Shown here piece after piece: positions 38,401-53,400 of a DNA stretch of 64,000 nt. The notes under the pieces are model-generated. The model was not told where the DNA came from and made no database searches. It saw nothing but the letters and a program-made list of their open reading frames with translations. The position numbers were made by a program, and so were the translations under genes. Each line of letters opens with the position of its first letter. Positions within the stretch are counted from its first letter, which is position 1. Origin of the DNA: CAIKLP01 sp965279595 (GTDB lineage: Bacteria > Bacteroidota > Bacteroidia > Sphingobacteriales > Sphingobacteriaceae); NCBI GenBank assembly GCA_965279595.1, contig OZ257246.1, forward strand, positions 1 through 64,000. The letters are read 5' to 3'.

Positions 38401-41400
38401 CTTGGAGTTGCATTACAATTTGCAGTTGCTGGTGGATAAGTTACAGCGACAGTATCAAAAGGATTTACACTAACAACTATAAAAGCATTAGGTCTTGTTT
38501 TTTCAAATCCATCTGCTGCTTGAACCCAAAGTCCATTTGAAATAATCCATCCTGGCCAATCAATTGGGCTGCCTGTTGAATCTAAAACAGCACCAGGCCA
38601 TAATAAGTCTGCCTCTAAAACTTGATTGCTTAAAATTGATTGAGCAGTAACAATAGTTTTATCTGAATTCAACCAAGTAATTGTTGCTGGGTTAGCTGAT
38701 GAAGGAACAAAATTTGTTACTATTTTATAATGTAAATAAGGTACATCATTTCTACATATTGAAGTAGTAGTAATTGTAATTCCTCTTTCTATTTTAACTA
38801 AAACATTTGCTTGATCACAGTTTGCATTGTATGCTTTTTCGCAAATGCCATAAGTAACTGTATAGGTACCTTCAAGAGTATTAGTTGGAATAATTAACTG
38901 ACCATTTGCATTTATTAATAATCCAGTTATACCACCATTAGAAATTAAATTGACAGTAATTTTTGATGTATCAATTGCTTGATTATTGAATTTATCATTG
39001 CTAAGAATACTTGGCGTTGTAAATCCTTTCGCTCCATTTATTATTAAGTTCGTAAAGTTATCATCAACAGCATCAATGATAATTGATGGTACAGTGATGG
39101 TAACTTGTGCAATATTTGAAACTAGTCCACTTAAATCCTTTACAGTATATGTTAAAGTATCAACACCATTGAATCCTAAAATTGGTGAATAAGAGAGAAT
39201 TCCAGTTAATGGATTAACAATAAAATTACCATGTTTAGCTGTGCTAACTATGCTTACAGATGTAACATTTAATGCATTATCAATATCGAAGTCATTAGCT
39301 AAAATACTAATCAATGAAGTATTTCTAGGGTCTGACATAAATACTGAATCATTGATTGCCACAGGTGGATCATTCACTGGTAATACGGTGATAAACAATC
39401 TTGCTGTGTCACATAAACTTGGAATTCCGTTATCACAAACTTTATATGTTAAAGTATCCTTACCATTGTAATTTGTGTTTGGAGTATATGAATATGTTCC
39501 GTTTGAATTGAATGTGATTGTTCCATTATTGGTTGAATCAATCATTGCAAAACTTAAACTGTTTCCATCAATATCTGAATCGTTAGTTGAAACTGTTCCA
39601 GTAGTTGTGATATCTTCTGAAGTTGTATCTACATCATTCAAGGCAAGTGGTTTATCGTTACCTGGTGTGATGGTAATAATTAAGCTTGCAGTATCACATA
39701 AACTTGGAGTTCCATTATCACAAACTTTATATACTAATGTATCCTTACCATTATAGTTTGCATTTGGTGCATAACTATATGAACCATTTACATTCAATGT
39801 TAAAGTTCCATGAGTAGTTGAACTTATTGTTGCAAAGCTTAACACATCTCCTAAATCAATATCAGAATCATTTGTAGCTACGGTTCCAGTTGCAGTGTTA
39901 TCTTCAGTTACAGTTTTAGTATCGTTGATTGCAATCGGTGCATCATTGCTTGGAGTTACTGTGATGATTAAGGTTGCAGTATCACATAAACTTGGAGTTC
40001 CGTTATCACAAACTTTATATGTTAAAGTATCCTTACCATTGTAATTTGTGTTTGGAGTATATGAATATGTTCCGTTTGAATTGAATGTGATTGTTCCATT
40101 ATTAGTAGAATCAATCATTGCAAAACTTAAACTATTTCCATCAATGTCTGAATCGTTTGTTGCAACTGTTCCTGTAGTTGTGATGTCTTCTGAAGTGGTA
40201 TCTACATCATTCAAGGCAAGTGGCTTGTCGTTACCAGGTGTGATGGTAATAATTAAACTTGCAGTATCACATAAGCTTGGTGTTCCATTATCACAAACTT
40301 TATATACTAAAGTATCCTTACCATTATAGTTTGCATTTGGATTGTATGAATAGGTTCCATTACTATTTAAAGTAATTGTTCCATGAGAAGTTGTACTGAT
40401 AGTTGCAAATGACAATACATCTCCTGCATCGATATCAGAATCGTTAGTGGCTACTGTTCCAGTTGCAGTGTTGTCTTCAGTTACAGTTTTAGTATCGTTG
40501 ATTGCAATCGGTGCATCGTTGTTTGGTGTTACAGTGATGATTAAGGTTGCAGTATCACAAAGTGAAGGTGTTCCATTATCACATACATGATAAGTTAATG
40601 TATCTAATCCAATATAATTTGCATTTGGAGTATATGTGAAAGTTCCGTTTGTATTCCAAACTACCGTTCCATGTTTTACTGTTGCTACTAATCCAAAGTC
40701 TAAACTATTTCCATCAATATCATTATCATTTGTGGCTACAGTTCCTGTAACTGGGGTATCCTCTCCTACTGATTTTGTATCTAGTATTGCAACCGGTGGA
40801 TCATTCACTGGTAATACGGTGATAAACAATCTTGCAGTATCACATAAGCTTGGAGTTCCGTTATCACAAACTTTATATGTTAATGTATCCTTACCATTGT
40901 AATTTGTGTTTGGAGTATATGAATATGTTCCGTTTGAATTGAATGTGATTGTTCCATTATTAGTAGAATCAATCATTGCAAAACTTAAACTATTTCCATC
41001 TAAATCACTATCGTTAGTTGCAACCGTTCCTGTAGTTGTGATGTCTTCTGAAGTGGTATCTACATCATTCAAGGCAAGTGGCTTGTCGTTACCAGGTGTG
41101 ATGGTAATAATTAAGCTTGCAGTATCACATAAGCTTGGTGTACCATTATCACAAACTTTATATACTAAAGTATCCTTACCATTATAGTTTGCATTTGGAT
41201 TGTATGAATAGGTTCCATTACTATTTAAAGTAATTGTTCCATGTGTAGTTGAACTGATGGTTGCAAAGCTTAACACATCGCCTGCATCAATATCAGAATC
41301 GTTAGTTGCTACTGTTCCTGTTGCAGTGTTATCTTCTGTTACTGTTTTAGTATCGTTGTTTGCAATCGGTGCATCATTACTTGGAGTTACGGTAATGATT

Positions 41401-44400
41401 AATGTTGCAGTATCACATAAGCTTGGAGTTCCATTATCACAAACCTTATATGTTAAGGTATCCTTACCATTGTAGTTTGCATTTGGTGAATAACTATATG
41501 AACCATTTGCATTCAATGTAATTGTTCCGTGTGTAGTTGAACTTATTGTTGAGAATGATAACACATCTCCTGCATCAATATCTGAATCGTTTGTTGCAAC
41601 TGTTCCTGTTGCAGTGTTATCTTCTGTTACTGTTTTAGTATCGTTGTTTGCAATCGGTGCATCATTACTTGGAGTTACGGTAATGATTAATGTTGCAGTA
41701 TCACATAAGCTTGGATTTCCATTATCACAAACTTTATATGTTAAGGTATCCTTACCATTATAGTTTGCATTTGGATTGTATGAATAAGTTCCATTACTAT
41801 TTAAAGTAATTGTTCCGTGTGTAGTTGAACTGATGGTTGCAAAGCTTAACACATCTCCTAAATCAATATCAGAATCATTCGTTGCTACGGTTCCAGTTGC
41901 AGTATTATCTTCTGTTACTGTTTTAGTATCGTTGTTTGCAATCGGTGCATCATTACTTGGAGTTACGGTAATGATTAATGTTGCAGTATCACAAAGTGAT
42001 GGAGTTCCATTATCACAAACTCTATAAGTTAAAGTATCCTTACCATTGTAGTTTGCATTTGGATTGTATGAATAAGTTCCATTACTATTTAAAGTAATTG
42101 TTCCATGTGTAGTTGAACTGATAGTTGAGAATGACAATACATCGCCTGCATCAATATCTGAATCGTTTGTTGCTACTGTTCCTGTTGCAGTGTTATCTTC
42201 TGTTACTGTTTTAGTATCGTTGTTTGCAATCGGTGCATCATTGCTTGGTGTTACGGTGATGATTAATGTTGCAGTATCACATAAACTTGGAGTTCCGTTA
42301 TCACAAACTTTATATACTAAAGTATCCTTACCATTGTAATTTGTGTTTGGAGTATATGAATATGTTCCGTTTGAATTGAATGTGATTGTTCCATTATTAG
42401 TAGAATCAATCATTGCAAAACTTAAACTATTTCCATCAATGTCTGAATCGTTTGTTGCAACTGTTCCTGTAGTTGTGATGTCTTCTGAAGTGGTATCTAC
42501 ATCATTCAAGGCAAGTGGTTTATCGTTACCTGGTGTGATGGTAATAATTAAGCTTGCAGTATCACATAAGCTTGGTGTACCATTATCACAAACTTTATAT
42601 ACTAAAGTATCCTTACCATTATAGTTTGCATTTGGATTGTATGAATAAGTTCCATTACTATTTAAAGTAATTGTTCCATGAGTAGTTGAGCTAATTGTTG
42701 AGAATGATAATACATCTCCTGCATCAATATCAGAATCATTTGTTGCTACGGTTCCTGTTGCAGTGTTATCTTCTGTTGTTGATTTAGTATCGTTGATTGC
42801 GATTGGTGCGTCATTGCTTGGAGTTACTGTGATGATTAATGTTGCTGTATCACATAAGCTTGGTGTTCCATTATCACAAACTTTATATACTAAAGTATCC
42901 TTACCATTGTAATTTGCATTTGGTGAATAACTATATGAACCATTTGCATTCAATGTTAAAGTTCCATGCGTAGTTGAACTGATGGTTGCAAAGGTTAACA
43001 CATCTCCTGCATCAATATCTGAATCGTTAGTTGCTACAGTTCCAATTGCAGTGTTATCTTCAGTTACAGATTTAGTATCGTTGTTTGCAATCGGTGCATC
43101 GTTGCTTGGTGTTACGGTGATGATTAATGTTGCAGTATCACAAAGTGTTGGTGTTCCATTATCACAAACTTTATATGTTAAAGTATCCTTACCATTGTAA
43201 TTTGTGTTTGGAGTATATGAATATGTTCCGTTTGAATTGAATGTGATTGTTCCATTATTGGTTGAATCAATCATTGCAAAACTTAAACTGTTTCCATCAA
43301 TGTCTGAATCGTTAGTTGAAACTGTTCCAGTAGTTGTGATATCTTCTGAAGTTGTATCAACATCATTCAAGGCAAGTGGTTTATCGTTACCTGGTGTGAT
43401 GGTAATAATTAAGCTTGCAGTATCACAAAGTGAAGGCGAGCCATTATCACAAACTCTATAGGTTAAAGTATCCTTACCATTGTAGTTTGCATTTGGATTG
43501 TATGAATAAGTTCCATTACTATTTAAAGTAATTGTTCCGTGTGTAGTTGAACTGATGGTTGCAAAGCTTAACACATCTCCTAAATCAATATCAGAATCAT
43601 TCGTTGCTACGGTTCCAGTTGCAGTATTATCTTCTGTTACTGTTTTAGTATCGTTGTTTGCAATCGGTGCATCATTACTTGGAGTTACTGTGATGATTAA
43701 GGTTGCAGTATCACAAAGTGATGGAGTTCCATTATCACAAACTCTATAAGTTAAAGTATCCTTACCATTGTAGTTTGCATTTGGATTGTATGAATAAGTT
43801 CCATTACTATTTAAAGTAATTGTTCCATGTGTAGTTGAACTGATAGTTGAGAATGACAATACATCGCCTGCATCAATATCTGAATCGTTTGTTGCTACTG
43901 TTCCTGTTGCAGTGTTATCTTCTGTTACTGTTTTAGTATCGTTGTTTGCAATCGGTGCGTCATTGCTTGGAGTTACTGTGATGATTAAGGTTGCAGTATC
44001 ACAAAGTGATGGTGTTCCATTATCACAAACATGATAAGTTAATGTATCTAATCCAATATAATTTACATTTGGAATATATGTGAAAGTTCCGTTTGTATTC
44101 CAAACTACTGTTCCATGTTTTACTGTTGCTACTAATCCAAAGTCTAAACTATTTCCATCAATATCATTATCATTTGTGGCTACTGTTCCTGTAACTGGGG
44201 TATCCTCTCCTACTGATTTTGTATCTAGTATTGCAACCGGTGGATCATTCACTGGTAATACGGTGATAAACAATCTTGCAGTATCACATAAACTTGGAGT
44301 TCCGTTATCACAAACTTTATATGTTAATGTATCCTTACCATTGTAATTTGTGTTTGGAGTATATGAATATGTTCCGTTTGAATTGAATGTGATTGTTCCA

Positions 44401-47400
44401 TTATTAGTAGAATCAATCATTGCAAAACTTAAACTATTTCCATCTAAATCACTATCGTTAGTTGCAACCGTTCCTGTAGTTGTGATGTCTTCTGAAGTGG
44501 TATCTACATCATTCAAGGCAAGTGGTTTATCATTACCTGGTGTGATGGTAATAATTAAGCTTGCAGTATCACATAAGCTTGGTGTACCATTATCACAAAC
44601 TTTATATACTAAAGTATCCTTACCATTATAGTTTGCATTTGGTGAATAACTATATGAACCATTTGCATTCAATGTAATTGTTCCGTGTGTAGTTGAACTT
44701 ATTGTTGCAAAGCTTAACACATCGCCTGCATCAATATCAGAATCGTTCGTTGCTACTGTTCCAATTGCAGTGTTATCTTCAGTTACTGTTTTAGTATCGT
44801 TGTTTGCAATCGGTGCATCGTTAACAGGTGTTACGTTGATGATTACTTTTATTGTATCGAATCCTCCATGACCATCAGTAATTATTACCGTGGCTGTATC
44901 GATTCCTGAGGTATCTGATTTTGGTGTATAGTTGAAACACAATACACTTGATCCAGAACTGGTAGTTCCTAAATTACTTATTCCATTTATTGAACTGATT
45001 GAAACTGCATCACCTTCTGCATCCGTTGCTGTAATACATATTTCTACTGGAGTATCTTCTGGAGTATTTTTTCTGATTGTATCTGTTGATGCAATCGGTG
45101 CATCATTCATTGGAGTTACTGTGATGATTAATGTTGCAGTATCACAAAGTGAAGGCGAGCCATTATCACAAACTTTATATGTTAATGTATCCTTACCATT
45201 GTAGTTTGCATTTGGATTGTATGAATAAGTTCCATTACTATTTAAAGTAATTGTTCCGTGTGTAGTTGTACTGATAGTTGAGAATGACAATACATCTCCT
45301 GCATCGATATCAGAATCATTTGTAGCTACCGTTCCAGTTGCAGTGTTATCTTCTGTTACTGTTTTCGTATCGTTGTTTGCAATCGGTGCATCATTACTTG
45401 GAGTTATGGTAATGATTAAGGTAGCAGTATCACATAAGCTTGGTGTTCCATTATCACAAACTTTATATGTTAAGGTATCCTTACCATTGTAGTTTGCATT
45501 TGGATTGTATGAATAAGTTCCATTACTATTTAAAGTAATTGTACCATGAGTAGTTGTACTGATAGTTGCAAATGACAATACATCACCTGCATCAATATCT
45601 GAATCATTTGTAGCTACGGTTCCTGTTGCAGTGTTATCTTCTGTTACTGTTTTAGTATCGTTGTTTGCAATTGGTGCATCGTTGCTTGGAGTTACTGTGA
45701 TGATTAATGTTGCAGTATCACAAAGTGATGGAGTTCCATTATCACAAACTCTATAAGTTAAAGTATCCTTACCATTGTAGTTTGCATTTGGTGTATAACT
45801 ATATGAACCATTTACATTCAATGTTAAAGTTCCATGAGTAGTTGAACTTATTGTTGAGAAGCTTAATATATCTCCTGCATCAATATCTGAATCGTTTGTT
45901 GCTACCGTTCCTGTTGCTGTATTATCTTCTGTTACTGATTTAGTATCGTTGTTTGCAATCGGTGCATCATTAACTGGTGTTACGTTAATGATTACTTTTA
46001 TGGTATCAAATCCACCATGACCATCAGTAATTATTACCGTTGCTGTATCGATTCCTGAGGTGTCTGATTTTGGTGTATAGTTAAAACACAATACACTTGA
46101 TCCAGAACTGGTAGTTCCTAAATTACTTATTCCATTTATTGAACTGATTGAAACTGCATCACCTTCTGCATCTGTTGCTGTAATACATATTTCTACTGGA
46201 GTATCTTCTGGAGTGTTTTTTCTTAAGGTATCTGTTGATGCAATTGGTGCATCATTCATTGGAGTTACTGTAATGATTAAGGTTGCAGTATCACATAAAC
46301 TTGGTGTTCCATTATCACAAACTTTATATACTAAAGTATCCTTACCATTATAGTTTGCATTTGGTGAATAACTATATGAACCATTTGCATTCAATGTAAT
46401 TGTTCCGTGTGTAGTTGAACTTATTGTTGCAAATGATAATACATCTCCTGCATCAATATCTGAATCGTTTGTAGCTACCGTTCCAGTTGCAGTGTTATCT
46501 TCTGATACTGTTTTAGTATCGTTGTTTGCAATCGGTGCATCATTGCTTGGAGTTACGGTGATGATTAACGTTGCTGTATCACAAAGTGATGGAGTTCCAT
46601 TATCACAAACTTTATATGTTAAGGTATCCTTACCATTGTAGTTTGCATTTGGTGAATAACTATATGAACCATTTGCATTCAATGTAATTGTTCCGTGTGT
46701 TGTTGTGTTGATTGTTGAGAATGATAATACATCTCCTGCATCGATATCAGAATCGTTAGTGGCTACTGTTCCTGTTGTAGTGTTATCTTCTGTTACTGAT
46801 TTAGTATCGTTGTTTGCAATTGGTGCATCATTCATTGGAGTTACTGTAATGATTAAGGTTGCAGTATCACATAAACTTGGTGTTCCATTATCACAAACTT
46901 TATATACTAAAGTATCCTTACCATTATAGTTTGCATTTGGTGAATAACTATATGAACCATTTGCATTCAATGTAATTGTTCCGTGTGTAGTTGAACTTAT
47001 TGTTGCAAATGATAATACATCTCCTGCATCAATATCTGAATCGTTTGTAGCTACCGTTCCAGTTGCAGTGTTATCTTCTGATACTGTTTTAGTATCGTTG
47101 TTTGCAATCGGTGCATCATTAACTGGTGTTACGTTGATGATTACTTTTATGGTATCGAATCCTCCATGACCATCAGTAATTATTACCGTTGCTGTATCGA
47201 TTCCTGAGGTATCTGCTTTTGGTGTATAGTTAAAACACAATACACTTGATCCAGAATTGGTAGTTCCTAAATTACTTATTCCATTTATTGAACTGATTGA
47301 AACTGCATCACCTTCTGCATCTGTTGCTGTAATACATATTTCTACTGGAGTATCTTCTGGAGTATTTTTTCTTAAGGTATCTGTTGATGCAATTGGTGCA

Positions 47401-50400
47401 TCATTCATTGGAGTTACTGTGATGATTAAGGTTGCAGTATCACATAAGCTTGGTGTTCCATTATCACAAACTTTATATGTTAAGGTATCCTTACCATTGT
47501 AGTTTGCATTTGGATTGTATGAATAAGTTCCATTACTATTTAAAGTAATTGTACCATGAGTAGTTGTACTGATAGTTGCAAATGACAATACATCACCTGC
47601 ATCAATATCTGAATCATTTGTAGCTACGGTTCCTGTTGCAGTGTTATCTTCTGTTACTGTTTTAGTATCGTTGTTTGCAATTGGTGCATCGTTGCTTGGA
47701 GTTACGGTGATGATTAATGTTGCAGTATCACAAAGTGATGGAGTTCCATTATCACAAACTCTATAAGTTAAAGTATCCTTACCATTGTAGTTTGCATTTG
47801 GTGTATAACTATATGAACCATTTACATTCAATGTTAAAGTTCCATGAGTAGTTGAACTTATTGTTGAGAAGCTTAATATATCTCCTGCATCAATATCTGA
47901 ATCGTTTGTTGCTACCGTTCCTGTTGCTGTATTATCTTCTGTTACTGTTTTAGTATCGTTGTTTGCAATTGGTGCATCATTAACTGGTGTTACGTTAATG
48001 ATTACTTTTATGGTATCGAATCCGCCATGACCATCTGTAATTATTACTGTGGCTGTATCGATTCCTGAGGTATCTGATTTTGGTGTATAGTTAAAACACA
48101 ATACACTTGATCCAGAACTGGTAGTTCCTAAATTACTTATTCCATTTATTGAACTGATTGAAACTGCATCACCTTCTGCATCTGTTGCTGTAATACATAT
48201 TTCTACTGGAGTATCTTCTGGAGTATTTTTTCTGATTGTATCTGTTGATGCAATTGGTGCATCATTCATTGGAGTTACTGTAATAATTAATGTTGCAGTA
48301 TCACATAAACTTGGTGTTCCATTATCACAAACTCTATAAGTTAAAGTATCCTTACCATTGTAGTTTGCATTTGGATTGTATGAATAGGTTCCATTACTAT
48401 TTAAAGTAATTGTACCATGAGTAGTTGTACTGATAGTTGCAAATGATAATACATCTCCTAAATCAATATCTGAATCGTTAGTTGCTACGGTTCCTGTTGC
48501 AGTATTATCTTCTGATACTGATTTAGTATCGTTGTTTGCAATCGGTGCGTCATTGCTTGGAGTTACTGTGATGATTAATGTTGCAGTATCACATAAGCTT
48601 GGTGTTCCATTATCACAAACTTTATATACTAAAGTATCCTTACCATTATAGTTTGCATTTGGATTGTATGAATAAGTTCCATTACTATTTAAAGTAATTG
48701 TTCCATGAGAAGTTGTACTGATAGTTGCAAATGACAATACATCTCCTGCATCGATATCAGAATCGTTTGTTGCTACTGTTCCTGTTGCAGTGTTATCTTC
48801 TGTTACTGTTTTAGTATCGTTGTTTGCAATTGGTGCATCGTTGTTTGGAGTTACTGTGATGATTAAGGTTGCAGTATCACATAAGCTTGGTGTTCCATTA
48901 TCACAAACTTTATATACTAATGTATCCTTACCATTGTAGTTTGCATTTGGTGAATAACTATATGAACCATTTGCATTCAATGTTAAAGTTCCATGAGTTG
49001 TTGAACTTATTGTTGCAAATGATAACACATCTCCTGCATCAATATCTGAATCGTTTGTAGCTACCGTTCCAGTTGCAGTGTTATCTTCTGTTACTGTTTT
49101 AGTATCGTTGTTTGCAATTGGTGCATCGTTGCTTGGAGTTACTGTGATGATTAAGGTTGCAGTATCACAAAGTGATGGAGTTCCATTATCACAAACTCTA
49201 TAAGTTAAAGTATCCTTACCATTGTAGTTTGCATTTGGTGTATAACTATATGAACCATTTACATTCAATGTTAAAGTTCCATGAGTAGTTGAACTAATTG
49301 TTGCAAAGCTTAACACATCGCCTGCATCAATATCTGAATCGTTTGTAGCTACGGTTCCTGTTGCAGTATTATCTTCTGATACTGTTTTAGTATCGTTGTT
49401 TGCAATCGGTGCATCATTACTTGGAGTTACTGTGATGATTAAGGTTGCAGTATCACAAAGTGATGGAGTTCCATTATCACAAACTCTATAAGTTAAAGTA
49501 TCCTTACCATTGTAGTTTGCATTTGGATTGTATGAATAAGTTCCATTACTATTTAAAGTAATTGTTCCATGTGTAGTTGAACTGATAGTTGAGAATGACA
49601 ATACATCGCCTGCATCAATATCTGAATCGTTTGTTGCTACTGTTCCCGTTGCAGTGTTATCTTCTGTTACTGTTTTAGTATCGTTGTTTGCAATTGGTGC
49701 ATCGTTAACAGGTGTTACGTTGATGATTACTTTTATGGTATCAAATCCACCATGACCATCAGTAATTATTACTGTGGCTGTATCGATTCCTGAGGTATCT
49801 GCTTTTGGTGTATAGTTGAAACACAATACACTTGATCCAGAACTGGTAGTTCCTAAATTACTTATTCCATTTATTGAACTGATTGAAACTGCATCACCTT
49901 CTGCATCTGTTGCTGTAATACATATTTCTACTGGAGTATCTTCTGGAGTATTTTTTCTTAAGGTATCTGTTGATGCAATTGGTGCATCATTCATTGGAGT
50001 TACTGTAATGATTAAGGTTGCAGTATCACATAAGCTTGGAGTTCCATTATCACAAACTTTATATGTTAAGGTATCCTTACCATTGTAGTTTGCGTTTGGT
50101 GAATAACTATATGAACCATTTGCATTCAATGTTAAAATTCCATGAGTAGTTGAACTTATTGTTGCAAAGCTTAACACATCGCCTGCATCAATATCAGAAT
50201 CATTAGTGGCTACTGTTCCAGTTGCAGTGTTATCTTCTGTTACTGATTTAGTATCGTTATTTGCAATCGGTGCATCATTGCTTGGAGTAACTGTAATGAT
50301 TAAGGTTGCAGTATCACATAAGCTTGGTGTTCCATTATCACAAACTCTATAAGTTAAAGTATCCTTACCATTGTAGTTTGCATTTGGATTGTATGAATAA

Positions 50401-53400
50401 GTTCCATTACTATTTAAAGTAATTGTTCCATGAGTAGTTGTGTTGATAGTTGAGAATGACAATACATCTCCTGCATCAATATCAGAATCATTTGTTGCTA
50501 CGGTTCCTGTTGCAGTATTATCTTCTGTCACTGTTTTAGTATCGTTGTTTGCAATTGGTGCATCATTAACTGGTGTTACGTTAATGATTACTTTTATGGT
50601 ATCGAATCCGCCATGACCATCTGTAATTATTACCGTTGCTGTATCGATTCCTGAGGTATCTGATTTTGGTGTATAGTTAAAACACAATACACTTGATCCA
50701 GAACCGGTAGTTCCTAAATTACTTATTCCATTTATTGAACTGATTGAAACTGCATCACCTTCTGCATCCGTTGCTGTAATACATATTTCTACTGGAGTAT
50801 CTTCTGGAGTATTTTTTCTGATTGTATCTGTTGATGCAATCGGTGCATCATTCATTGGAGTTACTGTAATGATTAAGGTTGCAGTATCACAAAGTGATGG
50901 AGTTCCATTATCACAAACTCTATAAGTTAAAGTATCCTTACCATTATAGTTTGCATTTGGATTGTATGAATAGGTTCCATTACTATTTAAAGTAATTGTT
51001 CCATGCGTAGTTGAACTTATTGTTGCAAATGATAATACATCTCCTGCATCAATATCTGAATCGTTTGTAGCTACCGTTCCAGTTGCAGTGTTATCTTCAG
51101 TTACTGTTTTAGTATCGTTGTTTGCAATCGGTGCATCATTACTTGGAGTTATGGTAATGATTAAGGTAGCAGTATCACATAAGCTTGGAGTTCCATTATC
51201 ACAAACCTTATATGTTAAGGTATCCTTACCGTTGTAGTTTGTGTTAGGTGAATAACTATATGAACCATTTGCATTCAATGTAATTGTTCCGTGTGTTGTT
51301 GTGTTGATTGTTGAGAATGATAATACATCTCCTGCATCGATATCAGAATCGTTAGTGGCTACTGTTCCTGTTGTAGTGTTATCTTCTGTTACTGATTTAG
51401 TATCGTTGTTTGCAATCGGTGCATCATTACTTGGAGTTACGGTAATGATTAATGTTGCAGTATCACATAAGCTTGGATTTCCATTATCACAAACTCTATA
51501 AGTTAAAGTATCCTTACCATTATAGTTTGCATTTGGATTGTATGAATAAGTTCCATTACTATTTAAAGTAATTGTTCCATGTGTAGTTGAACTAATTGTT
51601 GAGAAAGACAATACATCTCCTGCATCAATATCTGAATCGTTTGTAGCTACTGTTCCTGTTGCAGTATTATCTTCTGTTACTGTTTTAGTATCGTTGTTTG
51701 CAATCGGTACATCGTTAACAGGTGTTACGTTGATGATTACTTTTATGGTATCGAATCCTCCATGACCATCAGTAATTATTACCGTTGCTGTATCTATTCC
51801 TGAGGTATCTGATTTTGGTGTATAGTTAAAACACAATACACTTGATCCAGAACTGGTAGTTCCTAAATTACTTATTCCATTTATTGAACTGATTGAAACT
51901 GCATCACCTTCTGCATCTGTTGCTGTAATACATATTTCTACTGGAGTATCTTCTGGAGTGTTTTTTCTTAAGGTATCTGTTGATGCAATTGGTGCATCAT
52001 TCATTGGAGTTACTGTAATGATTAAGGTTGCAGTATCACATAAACTTGGTGTTCCATTATCACAAACTTTATATACTAAAGTATCCTTACCATTATAGTT
52101 TGCATTTGGTGAATAACTATATGAACCATTTGCATTCAATGTAATTGTTCCGTGTGTAGTTGAACTTATTGTTGCAAATGATAATACATCTCCTGCATCA
52201 ATATCTGAATCGTTTGTAGCTACCGTTCCAGTTGCAGTGTTATCTTCTGATACTGTTTTAGTATCGTTGTTTGCAATCGGTGCATCATTGCTTGGAGTTA
52301 CGGTGATGATTAACGTTGCTGTATCACAAAGTGATGGAGTTCCATTATCACAAACTTTATATGTTAAGGTATCCTTACCATTGTAGTTTGCATTTGGTGA
52401 ATAACTATATGAACCATTTGCATTCAATGTAATTGTTCCGTGTGTTGTTGTGTTGATTGTTGAGAATGATAATACATCTCCTGCATCGATATCAGAATCG
52501 TTAGTGGCTACTGTTCCTGTTGTAGTGTTATCTTCTGTTACTGATTTAGTATCGTTGTTTGCAATCGGTGCATCATTGCTTGGTGTTACGGTAATGATTA
52601 ATGTTGCAGTATCACATAAGCTTGGATTTCCATTATCACAAACTCTATAAGTTAAAGTATCCTTACCATTATAGTTTGCATTTGGATTGTATGAATAAGT
52701 TCCATTACTATTTAAAGTAATTGTTCCATGTGTAGTTGAACTAATTGTTGAGAAAGACAATACATCTCCTGCATCAATATCTGAATCGTTTGTAGCTACT
52801 GTTCCTGTTGCAGTATTATCTTCTGTTACTGTTTTAGTATCGTTGTTTGCAATCGGTACATCGTTAACAGGTGTTACGTTGATGATTACTTTTATGGTAT
52901 CGAATCCTCCATGACCATCAGTAATTATTACCGTTGCTGTATCTATTCCTGAGGTATCTGATTTTGGTGTATAGTTAAAACACAATACACTTGATCCAGA
53001 ACTGGTAGTTCCTAAATTACTTATTCCATTTATTGAACTGATTGAAACTGCATCACCTTCTGCATCTGTTGCTGTAATACATATTTCTACTGGAGTATCT
53101 TCTGGAGTGTTTTTTCTTAAGGTATCTGTTGATGCAATTGGTGCATCATTCATTGGAGTTACTGTAATGATTAAGGTTGCAGTATCACATAAACTTGGTG
53201 TTCCATTATCACAAACTTTATATACTAAAGTATCCTTACCATTATAGTTTGCATTTGGTGAATAACTATATGAACCATTTGCATTCAATGTAATTGTTCC
53301 GTGTGTAGTTGAACTTATTGTTGCAAATGATAATACATCTCCTGCATCAATATCTGAATCGTTTGTAGCTACCGTTCCAGTTGCAGTGTTATCTTCTGAT

